Counted from the first letter of the stretch, positions 41,926 through 51,285 are shown. The stretch is DNA of 64,000 nt from an uncultured Bacteroidota bacterium (GCA_937934705.1 CALGYY010000098.1:42698-106697), one strand, 5' to 3'. Numbers and translations are program-made. The notes: a model not told the origin generated them from the sequence alone.

Positions 41926-42926
41926 TAACTCAGGCTGGTGTAATCCCCGATACTGTCTTCATTGGGGCGTCCGGAATATTCAACGTAATTGCCGATCATC
42001 GAATTGCACAGATTCACATTCACAATGCGGGAATGGGTCTGAATGATCGAGTTGGAAATCACCGCATTTTCAATCCGCGAGTTCTCCCCGACAGAAACAT
42101 ATGGCCCGACGACCGAATGGTCGATGATTACATCAGGGCCCAGATAGCAGGGGGGAATGATCACCGAATTGACAAGTTTTGCCGAGGGATGCACCAGACC
42201 TTTGGCATCTGAATACTCAAGTATTTTTCTGTTGGTGAATACCGTGGCATTCTTGTTCCCGCAATCCAGCCATTCGGCGACTTCATCCGTATAGAAGCGC
42301 AATCCTTTCTTCATCATGTTCTCAAGAACATCGGTCAGCTGGAATTCCCCGTTTTTCCTGATATCCTGATCAATCAGAAACCTCAGCTCTTCCCGCAGGA
42401 GGTTTCCTTCCCTGAAATAATAAATACCGATGATCGCCTGGTCGGAAACAAAGATCGCCGGTTTTTCAACAAATGCCGTAATCACACCCTCCTCGTTGGT
42501 TTTCACCACTCCGAAAGCCTGTGGCTGATCTACCCTGTGTACCCAGATGACCCCTTCATGTTTAGTGTTCAGGTGGAAATCAGCCCTGAAAAGGGTGTCA
42601 GCAAAAGCAACCACCACCGGACCGTCGAGTGACTCCTGTGCACAATACACCGCATGGGCCGTTCCCATGGCTTCATGCTGATAATAGATCCTGCCCTTTG
42701 CGCCCAGGGCCTCTGCAATGTCAAGTAACTGCTTCTCGACTTCCTTCCCGAAGTCCCCCACAATAAAGGCAATTTCTTCCGGGGTTCCTCCGCCAATGGC
42801 AGCAATATCCTCTGCCAGACGCTGTACAATAGGCTTACCGGCTATGCGGATCAGGGGTTTGGGAACAGTCAGGGTGTGCGGGCGCATCCGCTTTCCCATT
42901 CCGGCCATGGGGATGATGATCTTCAT
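41925..42926 (-). CDS. Sugar-phosphate nucleotidyltransferase with left-handed beta-helix tail
   Basis: 333 residues. N-terminal Rossmann-type transferase: MKIIIPMAGMGKRMRPHTLT then VPKPLIRIAGKPIV (the GxGxRxxPxT..PK signature), VVVAFADTLFRADF, VEKPAIFVSDQAIIGIYYF. The C-terminal 90 residues are hexapeptide-like repeats (VIIPPCYLGPDVIIDHSVVG). Makes an NDP-sugar (glucose- or mannose-type) for surface polysaccharide; the exact sugar cannot be told. First gene of the set down to the EnvC-like gene. Confidence 0.9.
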   Translation of the reverse strand: MKIIIPMAGMGKRMRPHTLTVPKPLIRIAGKPIVQRLAEDIAAIGGGTPEEIAFIVGDFGKEVEKQLLDIAEALGAKGRIYYQHEAMGTAHAVYCAQESLDGPVVVAFADTLFRADFHLNTKHEGVIWVHRVDQPQAFGVVKTNEEGVITAFVEKPAIFVSDQAIIGIYYFREGNLLREELRFLIDQDIRKNGEFQLTDVLENMMKKGLRFYTDEVAEWLDCGNKNATVFTNRKILEYSDAKGLVHPSAKLVNSVIIPPCYLGPDVIIDHSVVGPYVSVGENSRIENAVISNSIIQTHSRIVNVNLCNSMIGNYVEYSGRPNEDSIGDYTSLS

Positions 42927-42963
42927 GAACTGTATGTTGTTATAAAGCTGGTAAAAAGAAGGT

Positions 42964-42971
42964 CAAAAGTA
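42964..42971 (-). promoter_or_regulatory. -7 box TACTTTTG of the nucleotidyltransferase-TPR-DUF4292-EnvC operon
   Basis: Minus-strand exact TAnnTTTG match 38 bases upstream of the ATG at 42926. All four downstream genes overlap or are within two bases of each other. Confidence 0.5.
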
Positions 42972-43072
42972 CAAATATTTTGGAATTCCCGGCCGAAGAG
43001 ATCAGTCTCCCCCGTATTTCTACAGGCTTCCCCCTGCCGCTGTCGCAGTCCTGAAAACTATCATTTTTACGG

Positions 43073-43104
43073 TTGTTCGGCGCATCCATATTATTCTATC
43101 TTTG
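43073..43104 (+). promoter_or_regulatory. Bacteroidota promoter: TTG (-33) and TATCTTTG (-7)
   Basis: TTG at 43073-43075 and TATCTTTG at 43097-43104 are separated by 21 bases, the expected spacing. The start codon of the T9SS gene is 55 bases downstream. One of the two promoters in the window with both elements visible. Confidence 0.6.
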
Positions 43105-43158
43105 TAAAACCGGAGCGGATCTCCGTACATTCAAAACAACACCTAAAAATAATATATC

Positions 43159-44901
43159 ATGAAAACCTTCATAATGATAATGCTGACTTCGTTGACAGCC
43201 TTGTCCCTTTCAGGACAGATCAGCCTTACGGGCAGCGATATGCCCGCTGAAGGAAGGATTAACTATGTAATGGTCGACACCTCCAGTTCTCCGGATATCG
43301 GCATCCCTTCTCCGACAGCTCAGAACTGGAACTTCTCAACCCTGTATTCACATTATCCACAGGTGGCCTCTTACTCACCCGTAACCCCCTGGCAAGCCTA
43401 CGGCCCCTTTTTTCCGGGAAGTAATGTCTTTACTTACGGCCCTTCCTGGCTCTATGCCGGCTTTTTCGGCGGGGCACCCGTGGAGGTGAACTCTCAGGGT
43501 TATATGTACTGGAGAACGGACTCCAGCGGCTTCTATATCGTAGGTTTTCGCGTAGACTATGGGATTGGTGAAAAGAATATCCTTGAAAGTCCACAGGAAA
43601 TGCTGATGGCCACCCCCGCAAGCCTCGATTCCTCTTTCTCAAACACCTCCAGCTGGACCGCCAGTTTCAACAACGAGCCTTTCGATGCCGATACACATTA
43701 TATCAGCACTGTTTCCAAAACCCTTGAGTGTGACGCCTTCGGCAGTATGACCACGCCCTTCGGGGTTTTCAATGTCCTCCGGGTCCATGAAAACATGATC
43801 AAAGTTGACAGTATCAAAGGAACGCTGGGAAGTATTACATTTTACGCTCTTGAAAGCTCACGCGATACATTCAATAATTACTACTGGTGGGCCAATGATG
43901 TCGGCTATCCTGTCGCAATCGTCAAAGCAGATGCCGATGGTCAGATCCTGAGGGTGGAGTACCTCTCGGATACCGTAGCCGGACATACTATTACCGGATC
44001 AGTTTTTAAGAAAAACGGGACTACACCGGTGGAAGACGGTCATGCCGAGCTCATTGCCAGCACGCTCCTTGACGAACTCTACGGTGTGCCTGAAACAGTA
44101 CCCCTGACCAGTGGCGGGCATTTTCAGTTCTCCAACATTGTCGACGGAGGAGACTTCCTGGTCCATATCCGGCCCGATACCGTCAGCTATCCGTATGACC
44201 TCCCGACCTATTACGGGGATTCCGTATACTGGCAGGACGCCATTATCCTGACCGTTGTCCAGGATTCAAACATCATCATCAAATGCGCCAGCGACAGTCT
44301 GAATTATCAGCTCAGCGGAATGGGCAGCCTGGGAGGAACCATCTGGGAAAACCTGGGCGGAGCCAAAGATATGCTTACCTCTGGCGGGGTTAAAGTGACA
44401 CTCGAGCAAAACCCCAGCGGAGCCATCATGAGGCATACCTTTACCGATGAACAGGGACGATATAAATTCACCAACCTTCCGGCTCTGGATTATAAAATAA
44501 TTGTGGATATCCCGGCCTGTCCGATGGATAGTACATATTTTATCTATTATTCCGGTGGTGACAGCAGCACCCAGAATCTGGATTTCTATTACGATTCCTC
44601 ATTTATTTACATCTATAATACTACCGGTATCGACGAGCCTGTTGCCTTTCCCGAAACAGCGGTGGTGGTTTATCCCAACCCATTTGATGAAACAGCCTAT
44701 CTGTATTTCACTTCGGCAGAAAGCGGAGGCGCTTGTGAAGTCATACTCTATGATTTTGCCGGGAGGGTGATTGACCGGATCACGGGAGAAATACCCTATC
44801 CGATTAAAATTGTCAAACCTGAAGGCTATCACGGTTTATTGATCTATGAACTTTGGGTGGACGGAAGCTGGGCTACAGCCGGAAAGCTGATCGCGAGATA
44901 A
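43159..44901 (+). CDS. Secreted protein with SdrD B-like/carboxypeptidase-regulatory domains and T9SS type A sorting domain
   Basis: 580 residues. Signal peptide MKTFIMIMLTSLTALSLSGQ. The N-terminal 270 residues are a beta-rich domain without a family I recognise. Then a CarboxypepD-regulatory-like repeat (HTITGSVFKKNGTTPVEDGH ... GGHFQFSNIVDGGDFLVHI) and an SdrD B-like one (GGVKVTLEQNPSGAIMRHTF ... GRYKFTNLPALDYKIIVDI). The C-terminus AVVVYPNPFDETAYLYF ... AGKLIAR is the T9SS sorting domain. Cell-surface or extracellular; likely structural or adhesive. Confidence 0.88.
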   Translation: MKTFIMIMLTSLTALSLSGQISLTGSDMPAEGRINYVMVDTSSSPDIGIPSPTAQNWNFSTLYSHYPQVASYSPVTPWQAYGPFFPGSNVFTYGPSWLYAGFFGGAPVEVNSQGYMYWRTDSSGFYIVGFRVDYGIGEKNILESPQEMLMATPASLDSSFSNTSSWTASFNNEPFDADTHYISTVSKTLECDAFGSMTTPFGVFNVLRVHENMIKVDSIKGTLGSITFYALESSRDTFNNYYWWANDVGYPVAIVKADADGQILRVEYLSDTVAGHTITGSVFKKNGTTPVEDGHAELIASTLLDELYGVPETVPLTSGGHFQFSNIVDGGDFLVHIRPDTVSYPYDLPTYYGDSVYWQDAIILTVVQDSNIIIKCASDSLNYQLSGMGSLGGTIWENLGGAKDMLTSGGVKVTLEQNPSGAIMRHTFTDEQGRYKFTNLPALDYKIIVDIPACPMDSTYFIYYSGGDSSTQNLDFYYDSSFIYIYNTTGIDEPVAFPETAVVVYPNPFDETAYLYFTSAESGGACEVILYDFAGRVIDRITGEIPYPIKIVKPEGYHGLLIYELWVDGSWATAGKLIAR

Positions 44902-44939
44902 CACACATTAATATATAAGGTCAATTTTAAATTAAGAAA

Positions 44940-46211
44940 ATGAAAACAGCTATCAGAGTTTTATTTATGTCTTCAGTTTTGATGTTCATTTCAACAAACC
45001 TCATCGCACAGAACACAAAAGCCTGCAGCGGATGCTCCCTGACCATCAGCACGGCGTGGACCAGCCCCATTGCGGCTTCGGCCGGAGTGACCATCTGCGT
45101 GGCACCCGGAGGCTCCATCAGCGGTGATATCCTGATCGACGGCGGAACTGTATGCAATGAAGGAAGCATCACTTCACACAACATATTGATGAACTCTGGT
45201 TCATTGATCAACCAGAATACATTGGACGTGGTGAACCTGGCCATTTACTCCGGAAATTTTCTGAATGAGGATACCGCTTTTATCGATAGCCTCAGCCAGA
45301 CCGGCGCGGAGTCAACCCTCACCAATGCCGGTTTCATGGATCTGCTGGCCCACAGTGTTTATCATTTTTCATCAGTAAACAACAACGGTGAGTATTTTTC
45401 ACCCAATACCTCCCTCGCCATCGGGGCAAAACTCTTCAATTACGGGAATTTTGTAAGCACACATTTGTCGCTTTGGGATTCAGATACCACGCTTTTCGAA
45501 GTGAACCTGTTTAATGATGGAACAGGCAGAGTTGAATGCGACTCCATGTCGGTGTTTGAAGGAAGAATGGAGAACTATGGAGAACTCATGATCAATTACG
45601 ATTTCAGTTCTGCCGGGTTTTCTTATCTCTACAATTATGAATATATGGATATCGGCCGTGATTTCTGGCTCGACACCAATGCATACCTGAGAACATGGTG
45701 CATGATACACGTCGGGGGCGACTGGTATAACGGAGGCACCATCTGGGGTCCTCCCAGTGGTTGCGGAGGCTTCTCCGTAGAAGGACTGAGTGGCAACGCC
45801 GGCGTTTACGGCGGAGGCGGCAATCTCGATATGTGTGATGCCTCAACACCTGGAAGCTTCGATCTGAATACCGGAACCCTTGATCCGGGGGTGACCTTCT
45901 GCAACTGCACGAATCAGTGCGCCTATCACAGTTCTGTACCTGAAAATGCAGGCGATCATCCCTTCAGCGCTCTCCTCTCACCGAACCCGCTGAGCGGCAA
46001 GGCACAGCTTGACCTGGTCGCCGACGGTCCCGGAAGCGCAGACTTGCGTATACTTGACCTCCAGGGAAGGACGCTGATGCATGAAAACTGGGAGGTGCAC
46101 AACGGGTTAAATTCAAGGGAAATGGATATGACCACTTTATTACCGGGATTGTATCTTATTAATATACAAACAGATAATAATTCAATACGCCTGAAATTCA
46201 TTAAAGAATAA
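44940..46211 (+). CDS. Secreted, probably beta-helical protein with T9SS type A sorting domain
   Basis: 423 residues. Signal peptide ending near STNLIAQ. The body has repeating Asn/Gly-rich short strands (GSISGDILIDGGTVCNEGSI; NILMNSGSLINQNTLDVVNL; LTNAGFMDLLAHSVYHF) that look like a parallel beta-helix. The last 80 residues are the sorting domain (LSPNPLSGKAQLDLV ... LPGLYLINIQTDNNSIRLKF). Follows the preceding T9SS gene by 38 bases, so it may share its promoter. Function unknown. Confidence 0.85.
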   Translation: MKTAIRVLFMSSVLMFISTNLIAQNTKACSGCSLTISTAWTSPIAASAGVTICVAPGGSISGDILIDGGTVCNEGSITSHNILMNSGSLINQNTLDVVNLAIYSGNFLNEDTAFIDSLSQTGAESTLTNAGFMDLLAHSVYHFSSVNNNGEYFSPNTSLAIGAKLFNYGNFVSTHLSLWDSDTTLFEVNLFNDGTGRVECDSMSVFEGRMENYGELMINYDFSSAGFSYLYNYEYMDIGRDFWLDTNAYLRTWCMIHVGGDWYNGGTIWGPPSGCGGFSVEGLSGNAGVYGGGGNLDMCDASTPGSFDLNTGTLDPGVTFCNCTNQCAYHSSVPENAGDHPFSALLSPNPLSGKAQLDLVADGPGSADLRILDLQGRTLMHENWEVHNGLNSREMDMTTLLPGLYLINIQTDNNSIRLKFIKE

Positions 46212-46289
46212 AATATTTCAAAAGCCCGGCCCGTTCATTCAATACGGCCGCCCGAATTCACGAATTACAAACCGCAAAACCATACCGTT

Positions 46290-47135
46290 ATGAACAAGAG
46301 ACTGTTTTTCCGTAGTGCCCTTTTGGCCTTTCTGGCCCTCGGGCTTGTGCTTTCTTCCTGCAAAAAGGACGATGATGACGATGATGACAACAATGGCGTC
46401 AAATACCAGAGCGTCCAGGATAATTCAACTGCAGACGGCGTTTTCAACCGCGCCTACAACCAGGTTAACAAAGCTTCTTACCAATCCACCAGCAAAGGAG
46501 CCAAAGATACCATTACCGGCTGTCCGACCCTTTACATCACCGGCGGACTGACCTATCCCAAAACGGTGGTACTCGACTTCGGTACTTCCTGTGTTTGCGA
46601 CGACGGGGTGACCCGCAAGGGAAAGATCACCTCGGTGATTACAGCGCCCTATCTCGATTCCGGAACAGTGGTAACTTCAACCTTCGACAATTATCACGAG
46701 ATCATCAACAACATCGACTACCAGGCTACAGGTACTCAGGTCATCACCAATCTGGGAACCAACAATCTGGGCCACCCGGTATACAGCGTTGATGTGCAGG
46801 GAGCCAGCGTGATCAGTCAGTACGGTACCATTTCCTACACTTCACAGCGCCAGAATGAGTGGGTGGCCGGTTACAACACATGGATGAATCCCTGGGATGA
46901 CGTGTATTGGGTAACCGGTTCGGCCAACGGTAACGACATCAACGGTGATCCCTTCAGTGTCAATATTACCCAGGCCCTGGAAGTACAGATCGGCTGCTGG
47001 TATATCAAAAAAGGCCGTCTCGATGTTGTCAACCCCGGCTACACCACAATTACTGTGGACTATGGGGATGGCGCCTGTGATGCCATTATTTATGTCATCA
47101 TCAATGGTGTGACCTACACCATTGTGTTAACATAG
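46290..47135 (+). CDS. Lipoprotein with poly-Asp linker, unknown function
   Basis: 281 residues. Lipobox VLSSCKKD followed by seven Asp encoded by GAT/GAC repeats, a typical flexible spacer after the lipidated Cys. The mature domain is beta-rich (VVLDFGTSCVCDDGVTRKGK; ITSVITAPYLDSGTVVTSTF; PFSVNITQALEVQIGCWYIK) with four Cys. This resembles widespread Bacteroidota surface lipoproteins with no assigned role. A strong terminator lies 20 bases after the stop. Confidence 0.82.
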   Translation: MNKRLFFRSALLAFLALGLVLSSCKKDDDDDDDNNGVKYQSVQDNSTADGVFNRAYNQVNKASYQSTSKGAKDTITGCPTLYITGGLTYPKTVVLDFGTSCVCDDGVTRKGKITSVITAPYLDSGTVVTSTFDNYHEIINNIDYQATGTQVITNLGTNNLGHPVYSVDVQGASVISQYGTISYTSQRQNEWVAGYNTWMNPWDDVYWVTGSANGNDINGDPFSVNITQALEVQIGCWYIKKGRLDVVNPGYTTITVDYGDGACDAIIYVIINGVTYTIVLT

Positions 47136-47154
47136 ATCCATCCCTGATTAATGT

Positions 47155-47189
47155 GACCCGCGGCAGGCTGACCGCGGGTCTTTTTTTTT
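47155..47189 (+). terminator. Rho-independent terminator
   Basis: Nine-base GC-rich stem GACCCGCGG/CCGCGGGTC with an eight-base loop and nine T residues. Ends the 46290-47135 transcript. Confidence 0.92.
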
Positions 47190-47217
47190 GTATCTTTACT
47201 CCCTAAAACTTACCGAC

Positions 47218-47643
47218 ATGAGAAAAACGAGCATTCTTACCGCACTTTGCCTGGTTCTGGCTCTTATACTCCCGCGTACGCTTGATGCCCAGGTGATCGT
47301 GGACGCCAAAAAGGCCTGGACCAAAACCAAAATTGCTGTCGCTATTGACGATAAAGTGAAGATACAGGCAGCCGGAACCATTACCCTCGATCCGAATGTG
47401 ACTTGTGGTGCCGACGGACTGAAGATCGTATCCGGGCCGGAGCACGTCCTGATGAAAAATGTCAACCGCGGGGCCCTCATCGCTAAGATCGGCAAGAAAG
47501 GCATCCCTTTTCATCTGGGAGCCAACGGGCAGTTCATTGCGGCCACGGCCGGACTGCTTTACTTTGGAGTGAATGATGATGCCGTAAAGAACAACAGCGG
47601 CACCTTCAACCTCAACATCACCATCAACGGGGTGGCGAAATAA
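47218..47643 (+). CDS. Secreted LecA (PA-IL)-like lectin-domain protein
   Basis: 141 residues from ATG 47218. Signal peptide MRKTSILTALCLVLALILPR ending near LDAQ. The mature 118 residues match the PA-IL-type beta-sandwich: VIVDAKKAWTKTKIAVAIDD, VKIQAAGTITLDPNVTCGAD, GALIAKIGKKGIPFHLGAN, LYFGVNDDAVKNNSGTFNL. In Pseudomonas LecA the same GVND...N loop binds calcium and galactose; the GVNDD..KNN here keeps that pattern. Probable carbohydrate-binding exoprotein; no sorting domain, so it would be periplasmic or released otherwise. Preceded by a terminator, so separately transcribed. Confidence 0.75.
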   Translation: MRKTSILTALCLVLALILPRTLDAQVIVDAKKAWTKTKIAVAIDDKVKIQAAGTITLDPNVTCGADGLKIVSGPEHVLMKNVNRGALIAKIGKKGIPFHLGANGQFIAATAGLLYFGVNDDAVKNNSGTFNLNITINGVAK

Positions 47644-47669
47644 TTTTTCTGTATTGCCGTTAGCTTGAT

Positions 47670-47677
47670 TATTTTTG
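47670..47677 (+). promoter_or_regulatory. -7 box TATTTTTG of the flippase-dut operon
   Basis: Exact TAnnTTTG match 42 bases before the GTG start at 47719. Confidence 0.45.
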
Positions 47678-47718
47678 CGGCAGCAGCCGTATGATCAGGC
47701 TGTCCTTAAATTTTTGTC

Positions 47719-49191
47719 GTGAACCCTCTCCGCAAACTTGCCGGACAAACGGCTATATATGGTCTCAGCAGCATTGTCGGACGGGTACTCAGCTACCTGC
47801 TGGTGCCTATCTATACCCGGGTCTTCGTCCCGGAAGAATACGGCATTGCCAATGAATTATACGCTTATATTTCCCTTCTGCTCGTGGTACTGACCTACGG
47901 AATGGAAACAGCTTTCTTCCGTTTCTCCGAAATGGAGCAGGACAAGCCCAGAGTATACAGTACTGCCCTGATCTCTTTGTTCGCCACCTCCTTGTTGTTC
48001 ATTATTCTTGCCCTTTTTGTATATCATCCCCTGGCTGATGTATTGCGCTATCCAAACAACCCGGAGTACGTGATCTGGTTTGCTCTCATCGTGGCCATGG
48101 ATGCCCTCACAGCCATTCCTTTTGCACGGCTGAGGGCCACCAACAGGCCAAAACGCTTCGCCGGAATCAAGCTGATTAACATCGGGATCAATGTCGGTCT
48201 CAACCTCTTTTTTATTGTACTCTGTCCTTACCTCCTCCGTGAAGGTATCATGACTGATGCCGTGAATGCCGTTTATGACCCGCATATTGGAGTCGGTTAT
48301 ATTTTTATCTCAAACCTGATCTCCTCAGCATTTACCATGCTTCTGCTGCTTCCCGAATATGTCAGGATCCGTTTCCGCTTTGACTTCTTCCTGTGGAAAC
48401 GCATGATTCGTTATGCCTTGCCTCTCCTGGTGGTGGGCATGGCAGGGATCGTCAACGAAACCATGGACCGCATCTTCCTGAAATACCTTCTTCCTGAGAG
48501 TATCGCCATGACCGCGTTGGGCATCTACGGGGCCTGTTTTAAGATATCCATCATTATGACCATCTTCATACAGGCATTCCGCTTTGCTGCCGAGCCCTTT
48601 TTCTTTGCCCAGGCCAAAGAACAGGATGCCCGTAAAATTTATGCAGACGTGATGAAATATTTTGTCATTATCTGCACCATGATCTTTATGGTGGTGATGA
48701 TGTATATCGACGTGGTGAAGTATTTTGTAGGCGACAAATACTACGATGGTCTGCCTGTGGTTCCCATACTCCTGATGGCCTCCATGTTTCTGGGGATCTA
48801 TTTCAACCTGTCCATCTGGTACAAACTCACCGGGCAGACTTCTTACGGGGCTTACATCTCCGTGATCGGTGCCGTGATCACCGTTCTGATCAATGTGTTC
48901 TTTGTTCCCGTTTATGGCTTCATGGGTTCTGCATGGTCACACTTCATCACTTACCTGGTGATGATGATCATTTCATTTTTCCTGGGACAAAAACATTTCA
49001 GGGTTCCTTATAAGATCAGCACCATCCTGGGGTATATGGCCCTGGCCGGGGGTCTGTTTTTTCTTTCGGAATGGACACGCCCGGAAGCCCTGACCCCACG
49101 TTTATTGCTAAACACCCTGTATTTTTTAGTTTTCGCGGGGACTATTGCCTGGTTTGAACGCAGGCTGCTGAAACGGATACTTACAAAATAA
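47719..49191 (+). CDS. Polysaccharide/oligosaccharide flippase (Wzx/MATE-like)
   Basis: 490 residues with 13-14 membrane helices. N-terminus [20 protein letters not shown] then [20 protein letters not shown] is typical of the PST/MviN-type exporters; also [14 protein letters not shown] [13 protein letters not shown] and [20 protein letters not shown]. Moves lipid-linked glycans across the inner membrane. The start is GTG; no ATG fits. Followed by dut after five bases. Confidence 0.9.
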   Translation: MNPLRKLAGQTAIYGLSSIVGRVLSYLLVPIYTRVFVPEEYGIANELYAYISLLLVVLTYGMETAFFRFSEMEQDKPRVYSTALISLFATSLLFIILALFVYHPLADVLRYPNNPEYVIWFALIVAMDALTAIPFARLRATNRPKRFAGIKLINIGINVGLNLFFIVLCPYLLREGIMTDAVNAVYDPHIGVGYIFISNLISSAFTMLLLLPEYVRIRFRFDFFLWKRMIRYALPLLVVGMAGIVNETMDRIFLKYLLPESIAMTALGIYGACFKISIIMTIFIQAFRFAAEPFFFAQAKEQDARKIYADVMKYFVIICTMIFMVVMMYIDVVKYFVGDKYYDGLPVVPILLMASMFLGIYFNLSIWYKLTGQTSYGAYISVIGAVITVLINVFFVPVYGFMGSAWSHFITYLVMMIISFFLGQKHFRVPYKISTILGYMALAGGLFFLSEWTRPEALTPRLLLNTLYFLVFAGTIAWFERRLLKRILTK

Positions 49192-49196
49192 TACGC

Positions 49197-49631
49197 ATGA
49201 CCATAAGGATCGTCAACGAATCGCACCATCCCCTGCCTGCCTATGAAACCCTGGGCTCAGCAGGAGTGGACCTCAGGGCATACCTGAAAGAAGCCGTAAT
49301 GCTGAAACCGATGCAAAGAGCCCTTATTCCCACCGGACTTTTTATCAGCCTGCCACCGGGCTACGAAGCCCAGGTGAGGCCGCGCTCAGGACTGGCTTTT
49401 AAGAAGGGTGTTACCGTGCTCAACACCCCTGGCACCATTGATGCCGATTACCGCGGTGAGATCAAGGTGATCCTCATCAACCTCTCGGAAGAAGATTTCC
49501 TGGTTCAGGATGGTGAAAGAATAGCCCAGATGGTCATCGCAGCCCACGAAAGGGCCGAATGGGTACAGGTTGATGTACTGGACGAAACAGTCCGCGGAGC
49601 CGGAGGCTTCGGACATACCGGAACCAGTTGA
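49197..49631 (+). CDS. dut: dUTP diphosphatase
   Basis: 144 residues. Hydrolyses dUTP to dUMP and pyrophosphate; trimeric all-beta dUTPase. Five motifs present: AGVDLRAYL (I), [10 protein letters not shown] (II), [18 protein letters not shown] (III), GERIAQMVI (IV) and GAGGFGHTG (V). Co-transcribed with the flippase as often in Bacteroidota, although it is not functionally related. Confidence 0.96.
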   Translation: MTIRIVNESHHPLPAYETLGSAGVDLRAYLKEAVMLKPMQRALIPTGLFISLPPGYEAQVRPRSGLAFKKGVTVLNTPGTIDADYRGEIKVILINLSEEDFLVQDGERIAQMVIAAHERAEWVQVDVLDETVRGAGGFGHTGTS

Positions 49632-49645
49632 GGATTCCTCAACTG
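49625..49645. terminator. Perfect 10-bp hairpin shared by two convergent stop codons
   Basis: CAGTTGAGGA, one T, then TCCTCAACTG. Both convergent genes end in AGT TGA inside the arms. There is no T tract, so it may act as an intrinsic stop or RNA-stabilising hairpin rather than a classic terminator. Confidence 0.5.
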
Positions 49646-49962
49646 TGAAGATACCTGACTTTATCAAACACATGTTCCTGGTCCGTGGCCTTTAACAGGC
49701 TGATGGATGAATCATCCGCCATTTCCGGGATCAGGATATGGGTCAGGGTCGGAAGCTGACGCGAACCCGGCCCGGTGGCGAATAAGGCCACGCTTTCCTG
49801 GGGGTTGAAGGGATCGAGATTGATGACGCCCCGGCTCCGGATCACGCCATCAGAATACACTTCCACTTTGTAGGACTTCAGTCTGGAGCTGGTTTTAATC
49901 TGCACCACCTCCCGGGTGTCCGGATCTGTCCAGCTACCCAATAATTTCTGTGCTCTTCTCAT
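49639..49962 (-). CDS. Conserved-looking small protein of unknown function
   Basis: 107 residues, ATG 49960-49962. Soluble, no signal peptide. Reads like a compact beta/alpha domain (LLGSWTDPDTREVVQIKTSS; YKVEVYSDGVIRSRGVINLD; LPTLTHILIPEMADDSSISL). Family not recognised. Codon use resembles neighbours, and its stop lies within a hairpin shared with dut, which supports it being a real gene. Confidence 0.6.
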   Translation of the reverse strand: MRRAQKLLGSWTDPDTREVVQIKTSSRLKSYKVEVYSDGVIRSRGVINLDPFNPQESVALFATGPGSRQLPTLTHILIPEMADDSSISLLKATDQEHVFDKVRYLHS

Positions 49963-50078
49963 GGGGGAATATTGAAGATCGCACGCAAAAATATAATAAG
50001 TTTATTAGTTTATCAAAAGATTCATAATTTATAACAAGTTTAGATAGCGGAAGATGAATGTTTTGGGTAGAACTACTT

Positions 50079-50186
50079 GTAATCTGGTTGTTCCTGCCAT
50101 TCATCAAATAGTCTCGGTGTTTCCCCCAATCAAAGAAAGTTGGGGATTTGTTGCCATGATAACAGAAACCTGTTTGTCACTTTCCC
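50079..50186 (-). pseudogene. Decayed fragment of an AAA/DUF4143 ATPase gene
   Basis: Minus strand reads KQVSVIMATNPQLSLIG, then after a one-base frameshift GETPRLFDEWQEQPD. The intact ATPase at 51430-52683 has KQVPAIMATNPQLLLIG and GETPRLIDEWQEQPE in the same region; about 105 bases are roughly 85 percent identical. No other part of the gene is present. The plus-strand open frame over this stretch is a shadow. Confidence 0.85.
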
Positions 50187-50255
50187 AGTGGCACATATCC
50201 GCGATATTCCGAAACAATAATTATGTTAATGCTTAATAGTATGATTAAATTTTCG

Positions 50256-50263
50256 TATTTTTG
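50256..50263 (+). promoter_or_regulatory. -7 box TATTTTTG upstream of the Fn3/DUF5011-like lipoprotein
   Basis: Exact TAnnTTTG match in a very AT-rich stretch, 35 bases before the ATG at 50299. Confidence 0.45.
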
Positions 50264-50298
50264 TTATATTAATTCTAAAAAACAAAATACTGTTCAAT

Positions 50299-51240
50299 AT
50301 GAAAACACCTGTTTTTTATCTGCTGACCGTATTGTTTATAACTATTATGAATACCTCATGTAATGACCCAGATGATCATTCATTACCACCAACGGTAGCG
50401 GCCCTGCCAGCCACCAGTATTCAATCCTCTTCTGCCGTAATTCACGGCACAGTGAACGCTAACGGACAGACAACAGCCGTATATTTTGAATGGGGTAACA
50501 CAACGGCTTATGGAAATGAAGTTAAAGCTCTGCCGGATTTCGTTGATGGAACTGACATGATACCTGTCAGCGCCACGATTTCCCCGATACCGGAAGGATT
50601 TGTCTACCATTACCGGATTAAAGCAGTGAATGAAGCAGGGGTTTCATACAGTGAGGATATGAGCTTTGCATCTCCCGGAATTGTCGTGAATCATAATGAT
50701 GTTGCCAGCAATACGGTTAAACAGTATAATTCAGCTACTTATCCCGATCCTGGTGCAACGGCTATTGACACCGATGGTTCTCTGTTGATTGTTAGTGTAA
50801 GCGGATCTGTTAACATGAGCAGCGCAGGTGATTATGTACTGGTCTATTCAGCAACTGACAGCTATGGTACCTTACATTCTGCAGAGCGCACAGTAACTGT
50901 TTCAGGAGGGCTGTTTCTCGAAGGATATTATACGGTCGAAGATTTTGTGGAGGGGACTTCTTACGGCAATTATTCAGAAACAATAACAGTGTCATCCATT
51001 TCCAATAACAGGATAAATTTCTCAAAATTCGGATTTTATACCAACGCAACGGTGTATGGTACTATTTCCGGAACAACAATCACAATCCCTTCCCAATCAA
51101 TTCTTTGTGGGCTGCCCAATAAAATGCATACCTTTACAGGAACAGGAACCTTCTCAAACAGCAGCTCATTTACTGTAAATTTCACGGATGTCAGCACAGA
51201 TGGCACATTTCAATGCCAGGGTGTTTACGTACGTTTGTAA
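50299..51240 (+). CDS. Lipoprotein with Fn3-like and DUF5011 (Ig-like) domains
   Basis: 313 residues. Lipobox MNTSCNDPDD. Residues about 30-120 are Fn3-like (SSAVIHGTVNANGQTTAVYF, YHYRIKAVNEAGVSYSED). Residues about 130-200 fit the DUF5011 type (YPDPGATAIDTDGSLLIVSV ... AGDYVLVYSATDSYGTLHSA). A C-terminal beta domain follows (ETITVSSISNNRINFSKFGF). AT-richer than surrounding genes by eye. Surface-exposed, function unknown. Confidence 0.85.
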   Translation: MKTPVFYLLTVLFITIMNTSCNDPDDHSLPPTVAALPATSIQSSSAVIHGTVNANGQTTAVYFEWGNTTAYGNEVKALPDFVDGTDMIPVSATISPIPEGFVYHYRIKAVNEAGVSYSEDMSFASPGIVVNHNDVASNTVKQYNSATYPDPGATAIDTDGSLLIVSVSGSVNMSSAGDYVLVYSATDSYGTLHSAERTVTVSGGLFLEGYYTVEDFVEGTSYGNYSETITVSSISNNRINFSKFGFYTNATVYGTISGTTITIPSQSILCGLPNKMHTFTGTGTFSNSSSFTVNFTDVSTDGTFQCQGVYVRL

Positions 51241-51285
51241 AATCGATAAATTATCAAAACAATCAGGGACTTCAGGAAAAGGAAG

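Noticed and set aside
50054..50236. 60-codon plus-strand open frame
   Set aside because: Shadow of the decayed DUF4143 fragment, which reads in the opposite direction.
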